This document shows positions 20,444-24,636 of a stretch of 24,636 bases of DNA, in pieces. Position numbers and translations under genes: made by a program. The stretch is from Lyophyllum atratum (taxonomy: Eukaryota > Basidiomycota > Agaricomycetes > Agaricales > Lyophyllaceae). The notes under the pieces are model-generated. The model saw nothing but the letters and a program-made list of their open reading frames with translations, was not told the origin of the DNA and searched no databases. The stretch covers positions 1-24,636 of the forward strand of contig JACGCN010000135.1 of the NCBI GenBank assembly GCA_014905825.1, read 5' to 3'. Each line of letters opens with the position of its first letter. The stretch's first letter is position 1.

Positions 20444-20782
20444 TATGTATGCGTATTTCGGACGGCATAAATTCAGCGAGTGCTATGGAGATTGTGAGTG
20501 CGTCTGAAACGAACATATGAAACTTAAAATTAAATATCTAAATCCAAGCAAATAGGTAGGAAGGCAAACACTTCGTTCACCCCGACGCAAAGGGTCCAAG
20601 CATCGAATATACACCTTAGGGCGCCGTTCCGTCGCAACAGGGTTCCATTGCATACTACGCGCATTACAGTATGTGCTATTCTCGCTTTGATACCTATCAC
20701 TTATATCTTCTCCTGGCTCGTGCTATTAGAACTTGGATCTGCTGTTTAACGGCCCACGGACCCCAGTCTTCGTCTTTGACGA
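20444..20782. other. Gene-free spacer
   Basis: AT-richer than its surroundings. I see no gene, RNA or repeat in it. Confidence 0.4.
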
Positions 20783-20960
20783 CCGGCGGGCACTGCACCC
20801 AGACTGCAGATATATGGTAATATATCCCCGTCCCATACCTTAGGGCATGCGCGCAGCACAACGTCCTCGTCGACGACGAGCGACGCATGCATGCACTCCC
20901 ACCGTTCGTCGACGACGAATACGGTTAATCTACGTGGATCATCCGTCGCTCTTCGTCGAC
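20783..20960. repeat. Satellite modules, first copy (one module inverted)
   Basis: Bases 20783-20840 are the reverse complement of the module found in direct orientation at 21717, 21902 and 22111 (GTATGGGACGGGGAT..CAGTCTGGGTGCA..GCCCGCC). The neighbouring module 20884-20960 (CGCATGCA..CACCGTTCGTCGA..GTGGATCATCCGTCGCTC) is in the same direction as its other copies. Palindromes TCCTCGTCGACGACGAG (20863-20879) and TTCGTCGACGACGAA (20905-20919) sit at the module edges. Confidence 0.75.
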
Positions 20961-21477
20961 GTCGTCCATGACGTCTCCCCTCTCTGCCTCCTACCACCTC
21001 CGCCCACCTGGGCAACCCGCCGAGGGAGACTCCAGCCCAGGACCCTATCGGCGGGGTCCTTTTGTCTCTTCCTTCCTACCACCACCCCTTTCTCATTGAC
21101 ATTGACTGTTCCCGCCGTGACCAGGATTTCTCAAGGTAAGTCTTACTTAGTATTTCTTTGGGTTCCATGTATTCTCACTCGTACTAATGGATCTCACTGG
21201 CATTCACAGATACATTTTTGATAGATAGGACTCAGGGAACGAGACAACAACCCTCCTCCTCTCTAATTGGGATGAGAGACGACGGGGAGAGGGGCGGCAG
21301 ACCCCTGGTGGGGGGAGCCGTCAAGGTGCGTCTGCTAGGCGTGCTCACCCGCCATTTATTAACCATGCTACATTTTACCCTCCTCCCTCTAATCGGGATG
21401 CGAGACGGCGATCGAAACCTGTTGGTCCCTGCCCTTGGCCATTTTCAAGTTGGTGGGGCAAGACGACGGGTGCTCGC
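20961..21477. other. Spacer with a 128-bp-apart direct repeat, no supported gene
   Basis: A short repeat (CCTC..CTCTAATYGGGATGMGAGACG) occurs near 21252 and 21380. An intron-like segment (GTAAGTCTTACTTAG..CATTCACAG, about 21136-21209) is seen on the plus strand, but no convincing exon pair could be built around it. The open frame 21218-21805 runs through repeats and is not supported. Confidence 0.4.
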
Positions 21478-21577
21478 GCCTGTCTTGAGGGACGAAACCA
21501 CCACGGCCAACTCACGGATACCACAACCAACCCGACCTGCACCCGGCCCTCGTCCCCGCACCGAATCCCGCGATCGG
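21478..21577. repeat. Direct repeat A, copy 2
   Basis: Second copy of the block at 19500-19597, starting GCCTGTCTTGAGGGACGAAAC and sharing CCCTCGTCCCCGCAC and AATCCCGC. Same orientation. Confidence 0.75.
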
Positions 21578-21699
21578 ACACACGCCCTCAAATTCTTCAA
21601 CGCTGGCTGTTCTGGACACAGCCTCGGATCGGCACCACGACGCGTCATGGCTGGTTGGAGCGGGGATCTCAAGAATCAGCAGGTGTATGCACGCATCTT

Positions 21700-22290
21700 A
21701 TTGGTGGGCGACGACGTATGGGACGGGAATCTAGATACCATATACCTAGGGTCTGGGTGCAGTGCCCGCCTCGTTGAAGACGAAGACGGGGCACTGTTCT
21801 TGTAATTTCGCATGCACACCCAGTGTTCGTCGAGGTATTTGGATAGTCCAAGTGGATCATCCGTCGCTCTTCGTCGACGCGCCTTATTCGTCCGCGAGGA
21901 CGTATGGGACGGGGATGTAGATACCATATACCTACAGTCTGGGTGCACTGCCCGCCTTCGTCGAAGACGAAGACGGGGCACTGTTGGTGTAATTATATTA
22001 TACTTACAGATTTCGCATGCACACCCACCGTTCGTCGAGGACGTATCCGGATAGTCTAAGTGGATCATCCGTCACTCTCCGTCGACGCGTCTTATTGGTC
22101 GGCGACGACGTATGTGACGGGGATGTAGATACCATATACCTACAGTCTGGGTGCAGTGCCCGCCTTCGTCGAAGAGTTCGTGTAATTATATTATACTTAC
22201 CGATTTCGCATGCGCATCCACCGTTCGTCGAGGACGTATTCGGATAGTCTAAGTGGATCCTCCATCGCTCTTCGTCGACGAGGAGGAAGA
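21700..22290. repeat. About 185-210-bp tandem satellite, three units
   Basis: Two modules alternate. Module M (GTATGGGACGGGGATGTAG..CTGGGTGCA..TGCCCGCC) starts at 21717, 21902 and about 22111. Module N (CGCATGCACACCCACCG + TTCGTCGAGGACGTAT + GGATAGTCTAAGTGGATC) starts at about 21809, 22014 and 22207. Unit length is 185 then 209 bp. CTTCGTCGAAGACGAAG (21956-21972), TTCGTCGAGGACG and CTTCGTCGACGAGG copies tie the satellite to the palindrome family of the left array. There is no coding content. Confidence 0.85.
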
Positions 22291-22316
22291 GTTGTGGAAT
22301 GTGTGATGCCTTTACA

Positions 22317-22374
22317 CACCCATGCACCCATGCACACTCCTCCCTGAGGAGGAATGTACATGGGTGCATGGGTG
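22317..22374. repeat. 16-bp perfect hairpin arms
   Basis: CACCCATGCACCCATG (22317-22332) and CATGGGTGCATGGGTG (22359-22374) are exact reverse complements. The 26-base loop contains its own CTCCTC..GAGGAG pair, giving a two-tier stem. Confidence 0.85.
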
Positions 22375-22385
22375 CGTTCAGCCAA

Positions 22386-22440
22386 CACATTCACAGCTCC
22401 TCCTCGAGGAGGAGCATACATCTATCAATATGGGCCAAGT
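22386..22440. repeat. Direct repeat B, copy 1, with a 20-bp perfect palindrome
   Basis: GCTCCTCCTCGAGGAGGAGC at 22396-22415 is a perfect 20-bp palindrome within a longer block (CACATTCACAG..CATACATCTATC). The block is repeated at 22722-22785, where the palindrome has one changed base (22732-22751). Confidence 0.85.
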
Positions 22441-22492
22441 CCCAACCCAAACCTGCACTGTATGTGTAACTCGCATTGCGGCACTTTGACAA

Positions 22493-22572
22493 GTGCACAT
22501 GGTATAGTTGGTTACACGCCCGCTTAATGCAGGCTAAGCGGGTGGTCCCCGGTTCGATTCCGGGTGTGTGTT
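22493..22572 (+). tRNA. tRNA-like gene with 7-nt intron (anticodon AAT?) or tRNA-derived SINE head
   Basis: The A box TGGTATAGTTGG (22500-22511) and B box GGTTCGATTCC (22551-22561) both match the Pol III consensus. The fold works: acceptor GTGCACA/TGTGTGT (three G-U pairs), D arm with one mismatch, anticodon stem CCCGC/GCGGG, T stem CCCGG/CCGGG, 5-nt variable loop. The 14-nt anticodon loop fits a 7-nt loop plus a 7-nt intron; U33 then gives AAT (Ile). A T6 run at 22594-22599 could end transcription. The wobble-rich acceptor stem, the D-arm mismatch, a T discriminator and the partial copy just downstream argue for a tRNA-derived repeat or pseudo-tRNA rather than a housekeeping gene. Confidence 0.5.
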
Positions 22573-22641
22573 ATCGCATGATATACAAAACCCTTTTTTG
22601 GTTTTTTGTGTGCCTGATGCTATTATGACGTTGTAAGGATT

Positions 22642-22720
22642 AAGAGGGTGGTCCCTGGTTCGATTCCGGGTGTGTCTTCACACGGTATACAGGTCGGTTT
22701 TTTTGGTTTCTTGTGTGTAA
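22642..22720 (+). repeat. Duplicate of the tRNA 3' half and its T-rich tail
   Basis: It matches about 22535-22620: AAG.GGGTGGTCCC, the full B box GGTTCGATTCC, CGGGTGTGT, then TATACA and a T-run/GGTTT..TTGTGTG tail. The A box and 5' half are missing, so this copy is not a gene. Confidence 0.8.
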
Positions 22721-22721
22721 T

Positions 22722-22785
22722 CACATTCACAGCTCCTCCTCGAAGAGGAGCGTACATGTATCTATGCAGGCTACGTCCCGCCCCA
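22722..22785. repeat. Direct repeat B, copy 2
   Basis: Second copy of the block at 22386-22440, with GCTCCTCCTCGAAGAGGAGC at 22732-22751. It leads straight into the C-rich minisatellite. Confidence 0.75.
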
Positions 22786-23395
22786 ACTTGTAATCCAGTG
22801 CAGGCATATCGCAGCCCAACCCTGTTGCCCAAGTCCACATCCGCCGTATCCCAGCCCTGCACCCCAAGTCATACCCCAGCCCATATCGCAGCCCAAACCT
22901 GTACCCCAAGTCCAACCCCCATCCGTCGTACCCCAGTGTGTATCCCAGCCCAACCCTCTGCACACCCCAGTACGTATCCCAGCCCAACCCTCAACACACC
23001 CCAGTGCATATTACAGCCCAACCCTCCGGACACCGCAAGGCGTACCCTGCATCCCACACCCAAGTCATATCCCAGCCCATCTCAACACTCCACCCCAGGT
23101 CCCGCCCCAATACGCATTCCAGCCCAACCCTCCGCACACCCCAGTACATATCCCAGCCCAACCCTCAACACACCCAAGTGCAAATCCCAGCCCAACCCTC
23201 AGCAAATCCCAAGGCGTACCCCTCCTACACCCCAAGTCATACCCCAGTCCGTATCACAGCCCAACCCTGTACCCCAAGTCGAACCCCAGTCCACATCCCT
23301 GCCCAACCCTGTACCCCAAGTCGAACCCCAGTCCCCATCCCTGCCCAACCCTGTACCCCAATCCGAAAATTTTTCAACCCTAATTTGTACCCTAG
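22786..23395. repeat. C-rich minisatellite (about 39-45-bp units)
   Basis: The array is dominated by CCCAGCCCAACCCT and CACCCCAGT blocks. The last units are nearly identical 42-bp repeats (GCCCAACCCTGTACCCC + AAGTCGAACCCCAGTCC). The strand asymmetry is extreme: C-rich on plus, G-rich on minus, with GGGTTGGGCTGGG tracts that fit the G-quadruplex pattern many times over. The unit is often a multiple of three, which leaves several frames open on both strands; I do not regard these as genes. Confidence 0.9.
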
Positions 23396-24318
23396 TCCAA
23401 AAAAAAGTCTCTAGATAACCCTAACCCGCGACGTTGGGTGTCGTCGGTGTCCTCAGCTGGCGCCCGAGCCTTGCCCGCTCCCTTGCGTGTCCTGGCGACG
23501 GGGGGCGACTGAGGCGCTGTCGATTCCTCCTCCTCGTTGCTGTGCTCCGAGGGCTGCCTGGTCTGCTCCGATGGCTGGGTCCGGGCCTTGGAGATGCTGC
23601 AGCCTTTCTTTGAGACTGCACAGCGGTAGCAGGACGCACGGTTGACCGTCTTCCAGCACTCACGGCCACCAGCGAGACATGAGGCGCACGGAGGGGTGTG
23701 GAACTCGTCCTTCCGCACGATGTACCGCGCTCCCTTGGGTGGTGGAGCTGCTGCCTCCTCCGGTGCGATCTCCTGGATCTCGTCGTCATCGATGACCTCG
23801 GGGGCAGGCGATGTCTGCGCGGGAGGAGTCGTAGTGCGAGCCTCTCGCAGTTTCCCCTTGTCGGGCATGAACGGGACGACGATCTCGAAGGGTTGGCGCG
23901 AGGGTGGGATAGCGGTGGTGGCTGCAGACGGTGCTGGGGCGGGAGGGGTTCGGGCGATGGGAGTGGCGGTGGAGGGAGCTCGACCACCGTCTGGCGCTCG
24001 GGCGGAGTCGGAGAGAGGCTTGGCGCGTGGCCTGGGACGAGGACGACCAGAACCAGCAGCGTTCGCTTGGTTGGAGGTCGCAAGAGGAGCTGGGACGTGG
24101 GCTGGGGCTGCGGTGGAGACCTTGACGTGGTCAGGCGGGGGAGGAGCGGTATGGGCGTCGTATGCCAGCATCATGGCCCTAAGCGCCTGATCGGCTTCGT
24201 CGGCGTTCCCACGGACGAAGGCGATGAAGCTGTGGACCGTCTTGCCCACCAGAGTCGAATTGAAGGCGAGTGCACGGGCTGGGGTGAGCCTGACACTGAA
24301 TGGAGTGCAGGCTGCCCT
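23392..24318 (-). CDS. Zn2Cys6-like cysteine-cluster protein, 5' end unresolved
   Basis: The main exon runs 24318-23392 (minus, 308 codons plus stop) from an acceptor at the end of a 50-nt intron (24319-24368). Six cysteines at 23688-23599 follow C-x2-C-x6-C-x8-C-x2-C-x6-C, within the spacing of fungal Zn(II)2Cys6 clusters, so zinc binding and DNA or protein contact are plausible. Here the cluster is C-terminal, after a long Pro/Ala-rich low-complexity region and an acidic patch (EVIDDDEIQEIAPEE), which is unusual for a classical transcription factor. The N-terminal part (FIAFVRGNADEADQALRAM) looks folded. The last codons run into telomere-like and minisatellite DNA. An upstream reading, MSTAFQDLDLAEERLRLHLEA (24491), is in phase but stopped by TAA at 24405-24407. 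The gene may be broken or may use a start outside my model. Confidence 0.65.
   Translation of the reverse strand, partial: RAACTPFSVRLTPARALAFNSTLVGKTVHSFIAFVRGNADEADQALRAMMLAYDAHTAPPPPDHVKVSTAAPAHVPAPLATSNQANAAGSGRPRPRPRAKPLSDSARAPDGGRAPSTATPIARTPPAPAPSAATTAIPPSRQPFEIVVPFMPDKGKLREARTTTPPAQTSPAPEVIDDDEIQEIAPEEAAAPPPKGARYIVRKDEFHTPPCASCLAGGRECWKTVNRASCYRCAVSKKGCSISKARTQPSEQTRQPSEHSNEEEESTAPQSPPVARTRKGAGKARAPAEDTDDTQRRGLGLSRDFFLD
23416..23427. repeat. Interstitial telomere-like motif (TAACCC)2
   Basis: TAACCCTAACCC sits at the junction between the C-rich minisatellite and the end of the cysteine-cluster gene. Two units only; a chance match is possible, but the position at a repeat boundary is suggestive. 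Confidence 0.55.
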
Positions 24319-24404
24319 CTGTACGAACGCTCAGTCAGCACGAAAAAGACACGACGATGATATCTTACGATGCTCCCATACTCGCTTCGCAGGGCTGCCC
24401 GGTT

Positions 24405-24491
24405 TTAGGAAGTGTCGGCCTTTTTGATGGCTTCGAGATGCAGTCGAAGCCGCTCCTCAGCCAAGTCGAGATCCTGGAATGCAGTGCTCAT
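24405..24491 (-). pseudogene. Stopped candidate first exon of the cysteine-cluster gene
   Basis: ATG at 24491 opens a 28-codon frame predicted to be a charged amphipathic helix (LAEERLRLHLEAIKKAD). It ends at TAA 24405-24407. The bases that follow (24404-24369) continue in the same phase to a GTAAGA donor at 24368 and on into the main exon. No GT lies between the ATG and the stop, so splicing around the stop is not possible with a standard donor. Either this is a nonsense-broken exon or the true first exon lies outside the model. Confidence 0.45.
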
Positions 24492-24636
24492 GTCGCAAAA
24501 GTCGCAGAGGTGGTCTCCGCGGAGAGGATGGGAGGGTGTCGAATCGAAGAAGTTTTTTTTTGTCAAAAGTTCAACCATCAATACACCACAACAATCCCTT
24601 TCCCCACGCCACACGCGTGACCGTCGTGACCTGATT

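Noticed and set aside
21218..21805. Plus-strand 195-codon frame
   Set aside because: It crosses direct repeat A and satellite module M, both found elsewhere without the frame.
22648..23418. Plus-strand 256-codon Pro/Gln/Ser-rich frame and companion frames on both strands
   Set aside because: They run through the minisatellite, whose unit is often a multiple of three and poor in stops; several frames are open at once, with no start or splice support.
23642..24360. Plus-strand frames of 182 and 220 codons
   Set aside because: They are antisense to the cysteine-cluster gene; Gly/Arg/Val-rich text is the usual shadow of GC-rich coding DNA.

Overview
The window looks like an intergenic-rich, repeat-rich stretch of a filamentous basidiomycete genome, probably Agaricomycetes. 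The evidence is internal: dense spliceosomal introns of about 46-63 nt with GTRNGY donors, CTNAY-like branch points and YAG acceptors, GC-rich coding DNA, a TTAGGG-type telomere-like motif, and no bacterial-type operons. No hallmark of a virus or of a classical transposase/reverse transcriptase was seen.

Layout. 1-1000: degenerate palindrome repeats and a possible two-exon small gene. 1055-2764 (-): a nine-exon gene for a 422-aa protein of unknown function, rebuilt here exon by exon. 2765-4700: no gene; short tandem repeats, then a 1-kb array of at least 14 interspersed short palindromes (core CTCGTCG..GACGAG), ending in two poly-G tracts. 4812-7762 (-): a two-exon gene for a 966-aa unknown protein with a 5'UTR intron. 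7880-8950: gene-free, with a 78-bp tandem repeat and two hairpins. 8953-13939 (-): a complete 15-exon SNF2-family helicase/ATPase gene (1422 aa) with all main helicase motifs and a long repetitive acidic/basic tail. 14403-14717: a decayed, intron-containing duplicate of part of that helicase gene. 14852-15449: a 598-bp near-perfect foldback (two 258-bp arms, 81-bp loop). 15503-16195: a duplicated exon-intron cassette. 16335-19090 (+): a three-exon gene for an 881-aa unknown protein. 19091-23400: mostly repeats (22-bp tandem repeat, a roughly 200-bp satellite full of the same palindromes, perfect hairpins, a tRNA-like unit and its partial copy, a C-rich minisatellite with G-quadruplex potential), plus one possible small spliced gene. 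23392-24491 (-): a gene with a Zn2Cys6-like cysteine cluster, its 5' part broken or unresolved.

How it may work together. The helicase and the large unknown proteins are nuclear-looking (basic NLS-like and acidic runs), but I recognise no enzyme that would make this a known pathway. The group of unknown genes plus SNF2 gene is bordered on both sides by arrays of one short palindrome family, with a large foldback in the middle. That arrangement could be a lineage-specific mobile or expanding cassette, but this is inference: no transposase, terminal inverted repeats or target-site duplications were found.
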